Part shown: one piece after another, positions 35,917-46,686 of the stretch
Layout of the letters: each line of letters starts with the position of its first letter
How positions within the stretch are numbered: the stretch's first letter is position 1
NCBI GenBank assembly: GCA_023389195.1
Contig: JAEWET010000022.1
Location: forward strand, 1 to 64,000
DNA from: Aliihoeflea sp023389195
GTDB lineage: Bacteria; Pseudomonadota; Alphaproteobacteria; Rhizobiales; Rhizobiaceae
Direction of reading: 5' to 3'
Length of the DNA stretch: 64,000 bases
Translations under genes and position numbers: made by a program
The notes under the pieces: generated by a model
The model's input: the letters and a program-made list of their open reading frames with translations, nothing else
Told to the model about the DNA's origin: nothing
Databases searched by the model: none

Positions 35917-38900
35917 TTGAGCATGAACATCCAGACCGATCCGGCCCGCATCCGCGACGCCGCTCCGCTCCTGCCTGCTGCAGTCGATACGCCCATTCGC
36001 TTCGCTCCCGGAAAAGACCTGACTCTGCACGCGCTCGGCTATGACCTCGCTGCCGGACGCTTGGAGCCCGAATTCGACCTGTTCGACCTCGATCTGCGCC
36101 AGCGGGCCAACGAGAACGGCGATACGATCCTGGCGGTCGTAACCTACCTGGGAACGGCGCAGCAGAATGGCGAACCGGTCACGCCGGCAGCGAACTGGCT
36201 GCTCGACAACCACTATCTCGTCGAGGACACCATCCTGCAGGTGCGACGCGACCTGCCGCCGCGCTTTTTCAAGAAACTGCCGCTGACCACACTGCCCGAC
36301 GGGCGGCAGGTGCCGCGTGCACTGGTGCTTGCCTGGACCTATGTGGCGCAATGCGACAGCGCGATCTCGGTCGCCGGTTTCGAAACGATGGTGGCGGCCT
36401 TTCAAGAGGTTGATCCGCTTTCCATCGGCGAATTATGGGCGCTGCCATCGTTGCTGCGCTTCGTGCTCGTCGAGAATCTGCGCCGGCTCGCCGTGCGCGT
36501 GAAGCGCGCGCACGAAATGCGCGCAGTGGCCAACAAGGTGGCCGACGAGGCCCTTGCACAAGGCTCCGTGGAAGAGGAACTTCGCGTACTGGGCACCTAC
36601 GACGCCCATGCGCGCGACACCACCTTCGCCACCCAGCTTCTGTTCCGCCTGCGCGACGGAACGCAATATGCCGCGAGCGCGCTCGGATGGCTTGAGACCG
36701 AACTCGAGCGCTTCGACCTCGATGCGGAGGAAATCGCGCGGCGCGAGCACGCCACCCTGTCCGCTGGCAACGTCACCACCGGCAACATCATCAAGGGCCT
36801 GCGGCTCGTCGACGACACGGACTGGACGGTGTGGTTCGAGGAGTTGAGCCATGTCGACCGGACGTTGCGCGCGCATACCGACTTCGCCGAACTCGACTTC
36901 CAGTCGCGCGACCAGTACCGGCGCGCGATCGAGGAATTGGCCGCCGGGACCGAGCTTTCCGAGCGCGACGTGACCGAGCGGGCGATCTCCATGGCCGCAG
37001 ACCGCGCCATCGCGATCGGCCAGCAGACCTGTCCCGATATCGGGATTTTCGTCGTGGGACCGCGTCGGCCGGAATTCGAGCAGGCGATCGGCTATGCGCC
37101 GAAATGGCCGAGCCGGGTGCGCCGCTTCTACAAGCGCACCGGATGGATGGGGATCGTGCTTCCGGCCGCGCTATTGACGGGGCTGCTCCTCATCGCCGTC
37201 GGCTTCACGCTTGAAGGTATCGGCCTGTCGACATTCGCGGTGACGCTGCTTCTCGCGTTATTTTTCCTGCCGGCGAGCGAGGCGGCGCTCGGCCTTTTCA
37301 ACACCGTTGCCTCGCTGCTCGTCGAGCCGACGCGGCTGATCGGCTACGAATACAAGGACGGCGTGCCTGCCCATGCGCGCACGCTGGTCGCGCTGCCGAT
37401 CCTGATCGGATCGCGCGACGACGTGGAGGACGCGCTCCACAATCTCGAGGTGCACTATCTCGCCAACATGCAGGGCGAACTCGACTTCGCGATCCTCTCG
37501 GACTGGCGCGACAGCCAGTCGGAGCAGACCGTCGAGGACATGGAAATCCTCGAACACGCCCGCAAGCGTGTCGCGGCGCTGAACGCACGCTATCCGCGTG
37601 AGGATCGACCGCGCTTTCACGTCCTCCACCGCCGCCGGCTCTACAACGAGGCCGAAGGCGCCTGGATGGGGTGGGAACGCAAGCGCGGCAAGCTGCACGA
37701 GCTAAACGCGCTCCTGCGCGGCGACCTCGACACGACCTTCATCGCACCGACCACGCCGCTGCCGGCGAACGTGCAATATGTGCTTACGCTCGACGCCGAT
37801 ACGCGCATGACGCGCGACGCGGTCGCCAAGCTCGTCGGCAAGATGTCGCATCCGCTGAACCGGCCGGTGATCGACGCGAAGACGGGCCGCATTCTCACCG
37901 GCTATGGCATCTTGCAGCCGCGCGTAACGCCGTCGCTGACGACGGGCAACGAGGCGTCGTTCTTCCAGCGCATCTTCTCGGCCAATCGCGGCATGGACCC
38001 TTATGTCTTCGCCGTCTCGGACGTCTATCAGGACCTGTTCGATTCCGGCACCTTCACCGGCAAGGGCCTCTACCACATCGACGCGATGGAAGCCGCGCTC
38101 AAGGACCGGATTCCCGAGAACGCCGTCCTCAGCCATGACCTTCTGGAAGGCGCATGGGCGCGCTGCGCGCTCGTGACCGACGTCGAACTGATCGAGGACT
38201 ATCCGACCCGCTATTCGGTCGACGCCTCGCGCAACCATCGCTGGATCAGGGGCGACTGGCAACTTCTGCCCTTCATCCTCGATCCGCGCTCGGAAATTCC
38301 GGGCCTGTCGCGCTGGAAGATGATCGACAATCTGCGCCGCTCGCTGACGCCGATCTCCTGGGTGCTGGCCTCGATCGCCGGCTGGACGCTGCTGCCCTTC
38401 GCCTATGCCGCGCAATGGCAGGCGCTTTTGATCCTGAGCCTCGTCCTCGCGCTGACCTATTCGATCGTCGACGCGCTCATGCCGCGCAATTCAGAGGCGA
38501 CGTTGCGCAGCCATTTCTCGGCACTGGCGCGCGAATTCGCATTCGCGACCGCGCAGGTCGTCCTGAAGGTCGTGCTCATCGCGCATCAGGCATGGGCGTC
38601 GGCGGACGCGATCGCACGTACGCTCACCCGCGTTTTCTTCACCCGCCGCAAGCTCCTCGAATGGCGAACGGCCTCTGATGCGGCGCGCGGCGGCGAGACG
38701 CTGCCGACCTACCACGCGATGATGATCGGCTCGCTCGTGATCGCGCTGGTCGGCTTTGCCGTCGCTGTCATCGGCGAGCGGTCCGGCGTCATCGTGGCCG
38801 GCATCTTCCTGCTCTTCTGGGCCGGCGCTCCAAGCTTCGCCTGGCTGATCAGCCGTTCGGCGGAGACGGAAGACCAGCTCGTCGTCGATCCGGCCGATGC

Positions 38901-41900
38901 CGCCAAGCTGCGCACTGCCGCCCGCCGGACCTGGCTCTATTATGAGACCTTCGTCACGGCCGAGCACAATTTTCTGCCGCCGGACAATTACCAGGAGACC
39001 CCCTCCCCGGTCGTCGCGGCGCGCACCTCGCCCACGAATATCGGCATCTATCTCCTGTCGATCGTCTCCGCCCGCGATTTCGGCTGGATCAGCCTTGCAG
39101 ATGCCGTGCGCCAGATGGAAAGCACGATCTCGACGATCGAGCGCATGGAGCGCCACCGCGGGCATCTTTACAACTGGTACGACACGCAGACGTTGAAGCC
39201 GCTCTTGCCGCTCTACGTGTCTTCGGTCGACAGCGGCAATCTGGCCGGGCACCTCGTCACCGTGGCGGCGACCTGCAACATCTGGGCGCAGGCGCCCGCC
39301 GCGCACTTGCAGGGCGACTTCACGGGCATCCTCGATGCGGTGACGATCCTCGAAGAAAGCCTCGAGGAACTGCCGGACGATCGCCGTCCACTGCGCCCGC
39401 TACGTCAGCGGCTGCGCGAACGCGTCGACGGCATGCGCCGTGCGGTCGAGACGATCCGCAGCGAGCCGGAAACGGCCGCGATCCGAACCATCAACCTCGC
39501 CGTTCTCGCCGCCGACATCCGCAAACTTGCGCGATCCATACACGAAGAAATCGGCTCGCATGCCAGCGAGACGCTGGCACTTTGGGCAAACAAGCTCGAA
39601 GCGACCTGCCAGTCGCACATCGCGGATTCCCACATCGAGGACGCACATGTGACGGCCCTGCGCCGCGACCTGATCGCGCTGCGCGACCGGGCGCGCCAGT
39701 TCGCCTTCGAGATGGAATTCTCCTTCCTGATGCGCGCCGACCGCAAGCTGCTCTCCATCGGCTATCGCGTCGACCAGCGCCAGCTCGACGAGGCCTGCTA
39801 CGATCTGCTGGCCTCCGAAGCGCGGCTGACCAGCCTTTTCGCCATCGCCAAGGGCGATTTGCCGACGGACCACTGGATGCGGCTCGGCCGTCCGGTCACG
39901 CTGGTCGGCTTTTCCGGGGCGCTCGTCTCCTGGTCGGGGTCTATGTTCGAATATCTGATGCCGCCCTTGGTGATGAAGGAGCCGCTCGGCGGCATCCTGA
40001 ACCAGACCAACAATCTCATCATCGCCCGCCAGATCCGCTATGCGCGCTCGAAGGGCATTCCGTGGGGTATCTCGGAAAGCGCCTACAATGCGCGTGATCG
40101 CGAGATGACCTACCAGTACACGAATTTCGGCGTACCCGGCCTCGGCCTCAAGCGCGGCCTCGCGCAGAACACCGTCATTGCGCCCTATGCGACGCTGCTC
40201 GCCGCGCAGTTCAAGCCGCGCGAAGCGGTGCTGAACCTCGCCGAGTTGGAAGCGATCGGCGGACGCGGGCGCTACGGCTATTACGACGCGATCGACTTCA
40301 CGCCGACGCGCGTGCCAACGGGCGCCGCCTGCGCCGTCGTGCGCAACTACATGGCCCACCACACGGGCATGTCTATCGTGGCCATCTCTAACGTCGTCTT
40401 TGAGGGCAGGATGCGCGATCGCTTCCATTCAGACGCCGTGATCGAAGCCGCCGAACTCCTGCTGCAGGAAAAGGCGCCGCGCGACGTGCCGGCCACCAAG
40501 GCGCGCGCGGAAGCGGGCGACCGCACGACGGCGGAAGAGGTCGAGACGAGCTCGGACATCCGCGTCGTCGCCGATCCGGTCCACGCGCTGCCGGCCACCA
40601 GCCTGATGTCGAACGGCTATTACAGCGTCATGCTGACGGCCAAGGGCACCGGCTACAGCCGCTGCGGCGACATCGCGGTCACGCGCTGGTCGGGCGATCC
40701 TGTCGAGGACCGCTCCGGTACGTTCATCTTCGTCTCGGACCCGGCGACGGGCGCATGGTGGTCGGCGACCGGCGACCCGAAGGCCGCGGAAAACGAGCGG
40801 ACCGAGGCGATCTTCAGCGACGACAAAGCGACGTTCATGAAGCGCGTCGGCCCGATCACGACCAAGGTCGAGGCGATCGTCACCTCCGAGGCGAATGGCG
40901 AGGCGCGGCGGATCACCATCTCCAACAATGGCGACGCTGACCAGCATCTCGAGATCACCTCCTATGGCGAACTCGCGCTGGCGCCGGAAGCGAGCGACCA
41001 GGCGCATCCGGCCTTCTCCAAGATGTTCGTCAAGACGACCATCGCCAACGAAGGCAGCCTGATCCTGGCGCGGCGCAACAAACGCGCGCCGGGCGAGGCG
41101 GACGTCGCCTTCGCGCATTTCGTCACCGCCGGCGCCGGCATCTCGCGCGAGGCGCGCGCCCAGACCGACCGGCGCGAATTCCTCGGGCGCGGCCGCTCGA
41201 TCGTCGACCCCGCCGCCTTCGACCGCAATGCGGTCTTCGACGGCAAGGACGGGTTCACGCTCGACCCAATCCTGTCGATCCGCTGCAAGGTGCGCGTGCC
41301 GGCCGGAAAGGAGGTCTCGCTGACTTTCTGGACCGTCGTGACCGCGACCGAGGACGATGCGCGCGCCGCCGCGACCCGCTTCGACAATCCCGAATCCTTC
41401 GAACGGCAGGCAATGCTCGCCTGGACGCGCTCGCAGGTGCAGACGCGCCATGTCGGCCTCTCGCTTGCCGACGCCGCCGGCGTCCAGAAGCTCGCGCGCT
41501 ATCTCCTCTATCCCGACCCGGCGCTGCGTGCGCCGTCGGAATCGATCATCGAGGGTCTCGGCTCGCAATCCGCGCTCTGGCCGACCAGCATCTCCGGGGA
41601 TTTTCCGATCTTCGCGCTGCGCATCGCCGACGTCGCCGATCTGGAGATCGTGGCCTCCGCGCTTCGCATGCAGGAATATCTGCGCACGCACGGCCTCGTC
41701 GCCGATCTCGTCATCGTCAACGAGCAGGCCTCGTCCTACGTGCAGGATTTGCAGCAGGCGATCGAGCAGTTGTGCGACAACAGCCGCATGCGCGGCCGCG
41801 AACTCGGGCCGCGCCAGCACATCTTCGCCGTGCGCCGCGACCTGATGGACGACCGCACCTACAAGACGCTGCTCGCCGTGGCGCGCGTCGTGCTCCACAC

Positions 41901-44442
41901 GCGCAATGGCACGATCTTCGACCAGATCGACCGCGCCGAGGCGATCGCGCATCAGGAACTCGGCCAACGCCGGGCGCTGGCGCCCGCGCAATTGGCGAAG
42001 CCCGTCGCGCGGCTGGCACCGGTGGCCGCTGCCGATGGAACCGGCCTTGCGATGTGGAACGGCTATGGCGGTTTCGCCGATGAGGGGCGCACCTATGTCG
42101 TGCGACTCGATGGGCGCAGCCACACGCCGCAGCCCTGGATCAACGTGATCGCGAACGAGAATTTCGGGTTCCACGTTTCGGCCGAAGGCGCCGCCTTCAC
42201 CTGGAGCCGCAACAGCCGCGACTTCCAGATCACGCCGTGGACGAACGATCCGGTGACCAACCGGCCGGGCGAAGGCCTCTATATCGTCGACCGGGATACG
42301 AACGATGCCTTCTCGCCGATCGCCGCCGTGCTCCGCGACCCTTCGCTGATCTACGAAGCGCGGCACGGCCAGGGTTCCTCGACCTTCGCCGTCGAGCGCG
42401 GCCGGATCGCGGCCGAGCTGACGCAGATCGTTGATCCCGCGGACCCAATCCGCATCTCGCGGCTCAGGCTTTCCAACATTGGCGACACACCGAAGCGCCT
42501 GCGCGTCTATGCCTATGTCGAATGGGTGATGGGCGTGAACCGCACCCGAAGCAGCGCGACCACCGTGCCCGGACATGACGCGACGGTCGACATGGTGACG
42601 GCGACGAACCCCTATCATCTCGACTATGGCGACCGCGTCGCGTTTCTCGCCGGTGACCGGACGGTTCAGTCCTTCACCTGCGACCGGGCCGAGTTTCTCG
42701 GCCTGCGCGGCTCGTCGGAGCGGCCGGCGGCAGTCGTTTCGGCAGCCTCCCTGTCCCGGACGGCTGAGGCCGGACGCGACATCTGCGGCGCCGTCGCCTT
42801 CGACATCGACATCGGCGCGGGCGCCGAGGAGACGCTGACGCTCTATCTGGGCGATGCGGGTTCGCTCGCCGAGGCGCGCAATCTCGTGCAGCATCACCGC
42901 CAGCAATCCTTCGACGAACGCCTTGTGCGCAACGTGGAAAGCTGGCGCGATTTCGCCGATGCGCTGCAGGTCGAAACACCCGATCCGGCCTTCGATGCGC
43001 TGGTCAACACGTGGCTGCCGTATCAGGCCTTCGCCTGCCGCATCCGCGCCCGCGCGGCTTTCTACCAGGCGAGCGGTGCCTATGGGTTCCGCGACCAGTT
43101 ACAGGACACGCTGGCGCTTCTCCTTCACGACCCGTCACTCGCCCGCGCGCAGATCCTGAATGCCGCCGGGCGCCAGTTCCGCGAAGGCGACGTGCAGCAC
43201 TGGTGGCTGCCGCGCTCGGGCGCCGGCGTTCGCACCATGATTTCGGACGACGTGGTGTGGCTGGCGCATGGCACGCATCGTTATGTGACCGTCACCGGCG
43301 ATGCGGCAGTTCTCGACGAAACACTGCCCTTCCTCGAAGGCGAGATGTTGCAGGAAGGCCAGCACGATGCCTTCTTCACGCCGCAACCCTCGAAGGAAAG
43401 CGCGTCGCTCTACGAACATTGCGCGCGCGCGCTCGACCTTGCCGTCAGGCGCACCGGGCCGCATGGCCTGCCGCTGATCCTCGGCGGCGACTGGAACGAC
43501 GGCATGAACCGCGTCGGCGAAGAGGGACGCGGCGAAAGCGTCTGGCTCGGCTGGTTCCTGGCGGCCACGCTGCGCGATTTCGCGGCGATTGCGGACCAAC
43601 GCGGCGACGCAAAGCGCGCCGACGCATGGCGCCGCCATCTCGACCAGCTCAAGATCGCGATCGAGGATGCCGGATGGGACGGCGAATGGTATCGCCGCGG
43701 CTATTTTGACGACGGCTCGCCGCTCGGCTCCAGCCAGTCCGACGAATGCCGGATCGATTCGCTAGCCCAGTCCTGGGCGGTGCTGTCGGGCTTCGGCCCG
43801 AAGGACCGCGCGAGCCAGGCGATGACGAGCGCGCAGGACTGGCTTCTCGACGAGGAGCACGATCTGATCCGTCTTTTCACCCCTCCCTTCGAGAACACGC
43901 CGAAGGAGCCAGGCTACATAAAGGGCTATCCGCCGGGCGTGCGCGAGAATGGCGGGCAGTACACACATGCCGCCACGTGGTTCGTCCTTGCCCTTGCGGC
44001 ACTCGGTCGCAGCGACGACGCCTACCACGCCTTTTCCGTGATCAACCCGGTCAACCATTCGCGTGATCGGGCTGCGGCCGACGCCTATCGCGTCGAGCCC
44101 TATGTCGTGGCCGCGGATGTCTATTCGGAAGCGGACCGCGCCGGACGGGGTGGCTGGACGTGGTATACCGGGTCGGCAGGCTGGCTCTATCGGGCCGCGG
44201 TCGAAGGGATTCTCGGCATCGAGCGGAGCGGCGACACGATCTCCATCGATCCGCACCTTCCCTCCAACTGGCCGGGATTCCACGCGAAAATGCGTTTCGG
44301 CCAGGCCGGGTATCGAATTTCGATCGTGCGCGGTACGGCGAAATCGATTGTTCTTGACGGAACGCAGGTGCAGCAAATAAAGCTTGCCGATCAGGGCCAT
44401 CACGAGGTCGTCGTTACCGTCGCAAACGGTGAATTGGGCTAG
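35917..44442 (+). CDS. ndvB: Cyclic beta-1,2-glucan synthase NdvB/ChvB
   Basis: This 2841-residue inner membrane protein is normal in length for the family. It makes and closes periplasmic cyclic beta-1,2-glucans from UDP-glucose. In order there are an N-terminal region of unknown role, membrane helices near 410-460, a family 84 glycosyltransferase domain with DAD (626-628) and HRWIRGDW (ending 781), further helices near 820-1000, and a C-terminal GH94 phosphorylase-type module. The last holds GGDWNDGMN with Asp2525 in the conserved DWND and controls ring size. The TTG start 35917 has GACGGA at a good distance; ATG 35923 is an alternative. These glucans serve in osmotic adaptation and, in rhizobia, agrobacteria and brucellae, in host interaction. 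The exporter gene follows. Confidence 0.97.
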   Translation: MSMNIQTDPARIRDAAPLLPAAVDTPIRFAPGKDLTLHALGYDLAAGRLEPEFDLFDLDLRQRANENGDTILAVVTYLGTAQQNGEPVTPAANWLLDNHYLVEDTILQVRRDLPPRFFKKLPLTTLPDGRQVPRALVLAWTYVAQCDSAISVAGFETMVAAFQEVDPLSIGELWALPSLLRFVLVENLRRLAVRVKRAHEMRAVANKVADEALAQGSVEEELRVLGTYDAHARDTTFATQLLFRLRDGTQYAASALGWLETELERFDLDAEEIARREHATLSAGNVTTGNIIKGLRLVDDTDWTVWFEELSHVDRTLRAHTDFAELDFQSRDQYRRAIEELAAGTELSERDVTERAISMAADRAIAIGQQTCPDIGIFVVGPRRPEFEQAIGYAPKWPSRVRRFYKRTGWMGIVLPAALLTGLLLIAVGFTLEGIGLSTFAVTLLLALFFLPASEAALGLFNTVASLLVEPTRLIGYEYKDGVPAHARTLVALPILIGSRDDVEDALHNLEVHYLANMQGELDFAILSDWRDSQSEQTVEDMEILEHARKRVAALNARYPREDRPRFHVLHRRRLYNEAEGAWMGWERKRGKLHELNALLRGDLDTTFIAPTTPLPANVQYVLTLDADTRMTRDAVAKLVGKMSHPLNRPVIDAKTGRILTGYGILQPRVTPSLTTGNEASFFQRIFSANRGMDPYVFAVSDVYQDLFDSGTFTGKGLYHIDAMEAALKDRIPENAVLSHDLLEGAWARCALVTDVELIEDYPTRYSVDASRNHRWIRGDWQLLPFILDPRSEIPGLSRWKMIDNLRRSLTPISWVLASIAGWTLLPFAYAAQWQALLILSLVLALTYSIVDALMPRNSEATLRSHFSALAREFAFATAQVVLKVVLIAHQAWASADAIARTLTRVFFTRRKLLEWRTASDAARGGETLPTYHAMMIGSLVIALVGFAVAVIGERSGVIVAGIFLLFWAGAPSFAWLISRSAETEDQLVVDPADAAKLRTAARRTWLYYETFVTAEHNFLPPDNYQETPSPVVAARTSPTNIGIYLLSIVSARDFGWISLADAVRQMESTISTIERMERHRGHLYNWYDTQTLKPLLPLYVSSVDSGNLAGHLVTVAATCNIWAQAPAAHLQGDFTGILDAVTILEESLEELPDDRRPLRPLRQRLRERVDGMRRAVETIRSEPETAAIRTINLAVLAADIRKLARSIHEEIGSHASETLALWANKLEATCQSHIADSHIEDAHVTALRRDLIALRDRARQFAFEMEFSFLMRADRKLLSIGYRVDQRQLDEACYDLLASEARLTSLFAIAKGDLPTDHWMRLGRPVTLVGFSGALVSWSGSMFEYLMPPLVMKEPLGGILNQTNNLIIARQIRYARSKGIPWGISESAYNARDREMTYQYTNFGVPGLGLKRGLAQNTVIAPYATLLAAQFKPREAVLNLAELEAIGGRGRYGYYDAIDFTPTRVPTGAACAVVRNYMAHHTGMSIVAISNVVFEGRMRDRFHSDAVIEAAELLLQEKAPRDVPATKARAEAGDRTTAEEVETSSDIRVVADPVHALPATSLMSNGYYSVMLTAKGTGYSRCGDIAVTRWSGDPVEDRSGTFIFVSDPATGAWWSATGDPKAAENERTEAIFSDDKATFMKRVGPITTKVEAIVTSEANGEARRITISNNGDADQHLEITSYGELALAPEASDQAHPAFSKMFVKTTIANEGSLILARRNKRAPGEADVAFAHFVTAGAGISREARAQTDRREFLGRGRSIVDPAAFDRNAVFDGKDGFTLDPILSIRCKVRVPAGKEVSLTFWTVVTATEDDARAAATRFDNPESFERQAMLAWTRSQVQTRHVGLSLADAAGVQKLARYLLYPDPALRAPSESIIEGLGSQSALWPTSISGDFPIFALRIADVADLEIVASALRMQEYLRTHGLVADLVIVNEQASSYVQDLQQAIEQLCDNSRMRGRELGPRQHIFAVRRDLMDDRTYKTLLAVARVVLHTRNGTIFDQIDRAEAIAHQELGQRRALAPAQLAKPVARLAPVAAADGTGLAMWNGYGGFADEGRTYVVRLDGRSHTPQPWINVIANENFGFHVSAEGAAFTWSRNSRDFQITPWTNDPVTNRPGEGLYIVDRDTNDAFSPIAAVLRDPSLIYEARHGQGSSTFAVERGRIAAELTQIVDPADPIRISRLRLSNIGDTPKRLRVYAYVEWVMGVNRTRSSATTVPGHDATVDMVTATNPYHLDYGDRVAFLAGDRTVQSFTCDRAEFLGLRGSSERPAAVVSAASLSRTAEAGRDICGAVAFDIDIGAGAEETLTLYLGDAGSLAEARNLVQHHRQQSFDERLVRNVESWRDFADALQVETPDPAFDALVNTWLPYQAFACRIRARAAFYQASGAYGFRDQLQDTLALLLHDPSLARAQILNAAGRQFREGDVQHWWLPRSGAGVRTMISDDVVWLAHGTHRYVTVTGDAAVLDETLPFLEGEMLQEGQHDAFFTPQPSKESASLYEHCARALDLAVRRTGPHGLPLILGGDWNDGMNRVGEEGRGESVWLGWFLAATLRDFAAIADQRGDAKRADAWRRHLDQLKIAIEDAGWDGEWYRRGYFDDGSPLGSSQSDECRIDSLAQSWAVLSGFGPKDRASQAMTSAQDWLLDEEHDLIRLFTPPFENTPKEPGYIKGYPPGVRENGGQYTHAATWFVLALAALGRSDDAYHAFSVINPVNHSRDRAAADAYRVEPYVVAADVYSEADRAGRGGWTWYTGSAGWLYRAAVEGILGIERSGDTISIDPHLPSNWPGFHAKMRFGQAGYRISIVRGTAKSIVLDGTQVQQIKLADQGHHEVVVTVANGELG

Positions 44443-44449
44443 TCGTCAC

Positions 44450-44478
44450 GCGCCGCATTGGTACCGCATTTGCGGCGC
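44450..44478 (+). terminator. Weak stem-loop after ndvB
   Basis: GCGCCGCA (44450-44457) pairs with TGCGGCGC (44471-44478) over a 13-base loop, shortly after the ndvB stop. No T tract follows, so termination may be partial or factor-dependent. Confidence 0.35.
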
Positions 44479-44618
44479 ACGCTCCCAATTGATCAAACAT
44501 TTCCGATTGTTAAAGCATCACGGAAAGTAACGACCGTTCGCTCTTCTTGTAGCGAAATTCGAAACCCGTCCCCCACATACCCGATTGTCCAAGTCCGCAA
44601 CCTGACGTAGCGTCATTT

Positions 44619-46433
44619 ATGTTGCGGCGCACAATGAACGCTGAAAGGCCTGATGCCGTGTCCCTAGTGGAAGTGTACTGGAGAGCGCTGACCTATCTTG
44701 CCGTCGCCCGAGGCAAGGTCGCGATCATCTGCGGCTCCAACGTCCTGCTCGCGATCGTCGCCATTGCCGAGCCGATCCTCTTCGGCCGCATCATCGACGC
44801 CATCTCGGAAAAGACGGACGTGACGCCGGCGCTGGCCATGTGGGCGGGTCTGGGCGTGTTCAACATCATCGCCTTCGTGCTCGTCTCGCGCGGCGCTGAC
44901 CGGCTCGCGCACGCCGTGCGCGGCGACGTCCTTGCGCGTTCCTACGAAAACGTCATCACCATGCCGCTCGCCTGGCACTCCAAGCGCGGCACGTCCAATT
45001 CCCTCCATACGCTGCTGCGAGCCGTCGAGGCGCTGTTCAGCCTGTGGCTGGAATTCATGCGCCAGCATCTGTCGACGGCCGTCGCCCTCGTGCTTCTCGT
45101 CCCGACCGCGATCTCGCTCGATCTGCGCATGTCGATGGTGCTGTTCACGCTCGGCACGACTTACGTCATCATCAGCCGCCTCGTCATGAAGAAGACCAAG
45201 GAAGGACAGGCCGAGGTCGAGCAGCACTATCACAAGGTCTTCGCCCATGTGAGCGATTCGGTCTCCAACGTGTCGGTGCTGCAGAGCTATGGCCGCATCC
45301 AGCAGGAGACGCAGGCGCTCAAGGAGCATATCGGCCGTCTGATCGGCGCTCAGTATCCGGTCCTCGACTGGTGGGCGCTGGCCAGCGCCCTGCAGCGCCT
45401 GTCCTCGACGATCTCGATGATGGTCGTGCTCATCATCGGCGCGCTGCTCGTCTCGCGCGGTGAACTGCGCATCGGCGACGTCGTCGCCTTCACCGGCTTC
45501 GCCACGCTGCTGATCAGCCGCCTCGACCAGGTGACGGGTTTCGTCAACCAGGTGTTCGAGGCGCGCGCCAAGCTCGAAGCGTTTTACGAGATCGAGGATT
45601 CGGTCGAGGAACGCGCCGAGGCCTATGACGCCAAGGTTCTCGACCGTGTCGACGGCAACATCGTCTTCGACAACGTCAATTTCCGCTTTCCCGGCACGAG
45701 CGAAGGCGTGAGCGACATCTCGTTCTCCGTCGGTGCCGGCCAGACGGTCGCGATCGTCGGCCCGACGGGCGCTGGCAAGACGACGCTGATCAACCTCCTC
45801 CAGCGCGTCTACGACCCGCATTCGGGCGCTATCTACGTCGATGGCGTGGACACGCGCACGGTCACGCGCAATTCGCTGCGTCACCAGATGGCGACGGTGT
45901 TCCAGGATGCGGGCCTGCTCAACCGCTCGATCGAGGACAATATCCGTCTCGGACGCGACTCGGCGCTCAATGACGACGTGCATCACGCCGCGCGCGCCGC
46001 CGCCGCCGAAGAGTTTATCCTCGGCAAGTCCGGCGGCTACGACACGCTCGTCGGCGAACGCGGCGGGCAATTGTCCGGAGGCGAGCGCCAGCGGATCGCG
46101 ATCGCCCGTGCCATCCTCAAGGATGCGCCGATCCTCGTCCTCGACGAGGCGACGAGCGCGCTCGACGTCGAGACCGAGGAGCAGGTCAAGCAGGCCATTG
46201 ACCGCCTGCGCGAGAACCGCACCACCTTCGTCATCGCCCACCGCCTGTCGACGGTGCGCGACGCCGACATGGTGATCTTCATGGATCGCGGCCGCATCGT
46301 CGAGATGGGCGGCTTTGCCGAACTCGCGCAGAGCAATGGTCGCTTTGCCGGTCTCCTGCGCGCAGGCGGGCTCCTGAACGACGAGGAAGTGCGTCGCTCC
46401 TTCCGCCTGGCGCCGGCCATCGAAGCGGCCTGA
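44619..46433 (+). CDS. ndvA: Cyclic beta-1,2-glucan ABC exporter NdvA/ChvA
   Basis: This protein of up to 604 residues is a half-ABC transporter, membrane domain plus ATPase, that moves cyclic beta-1,2-glucan to the periplasm. Six TM helices cover residues 30-320. The ATPase has Walker A GPTGAGKTT, signature LSGGERQR, Walker B ILVLDEATSALD and the H-loop IAHRLSTV. The ATG at 44619 lacks a ribosome site. GTG 44658 has AAAGG upstream and gives SLVEVYWRAL at the N-terminus like known NdvA, so the true start may be there. It follows ndvB and precedes an OpgC gene. Confidence 0.94.
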   Translation: MLRRTMNAERPDAVSLVEVYWRALTYLAVARGKVAIICGSNVLLAIVAIAEPILFGRIIDAISEKTDVTPALAMWAGLGVFNIIAFVLVSRGADRLAHAVRGDVLARSYENVITMPLAWHSKRGTSNSLHTLLRAVEALFSLWLEFMRQHLSTAVALVLLVPTAISLDLRMSMVLFTLGTTYVIISRLVMKKTKEGQAEVEQHYHKVFAHVSDSVSNVSVLQSYGRIQQETQALKEHIGRLIGAQYPVLDWWALASALQRLSSTISMMVVLIIGALLVSRGELRIGDVVAFTGFATLLISRLDQVTGFVNQVFEARAKLEAFYEIEDSVEERAEAYDAKVLDRVDGNIVFDNVNFRFPGTSEGVSDISFSVGAGQTVAIVGPTGAGKTTLINLLQRVYDPHSGAIYVDGVDTRTVTRNSLRHQMATVFQDAGLLNRSIEDNIRLGRDSALNDDVHHAARAAAAEEFILGKSGGYDTLVGERGGQLSGGERQRIAIARAILKDAPILVLDEATSALDVETEEQVKQAIDRLRENRTTFVIAHRLSTVRDADMVIFMDRGRIVEMGGFAELAQSNGRFAGLLRAGGLLNDEEVRRSFRLAPAIEAA

Positions 46434-46455
46434 GCCAAGCAACCATGCGGGATGC

Positions 46456-46478
46456 GAGGCCGCCATCCCGGCGGCCTC
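46456..46478 (+). terminator. Stem-loop terminator after ndvA
   Basis: GAGGCCGCC (46456-46464) and GGCGGCCTC (46470-46478) form a perfect 9-bp stem with a 5-base loop, 23 bp past the ndvA stop, followed by a pyrimidine-rich TTCCATTT. It probably ends the ndvA transcript, so opgC should have its own promoter in the 200 bp that follow. Confidence 0.65.
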
Positions 46479-46686
46479 TTCCATTTCAGCGTCTGCTGAA
46501 ACGAAGTTTCGCGAAACGTGATCCTCCCCGCGGATCGGATTCGGTACTTAACGCGTTGACGACATGCTTCGAGCGCTGCCGCAATTCCGTCCGGCGATGC
46601 TGTCAGAGCGGTGTCTTCACCTCAGGAAGGGATGCCTGGCCTGCGAAGCGGCATGAACCCGTTTCGCACCGTTGGAATCGATTTGC

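Noticed and set aside
40429..42906. An 825-codon open frame on the - strand inside ndvB
   Set aside because: It lies entirely within a full-length cyclic glucan synthase with intact domains; its Arg/Asp/Val-rich composition is typical of antisense frames in high-G+C genes.
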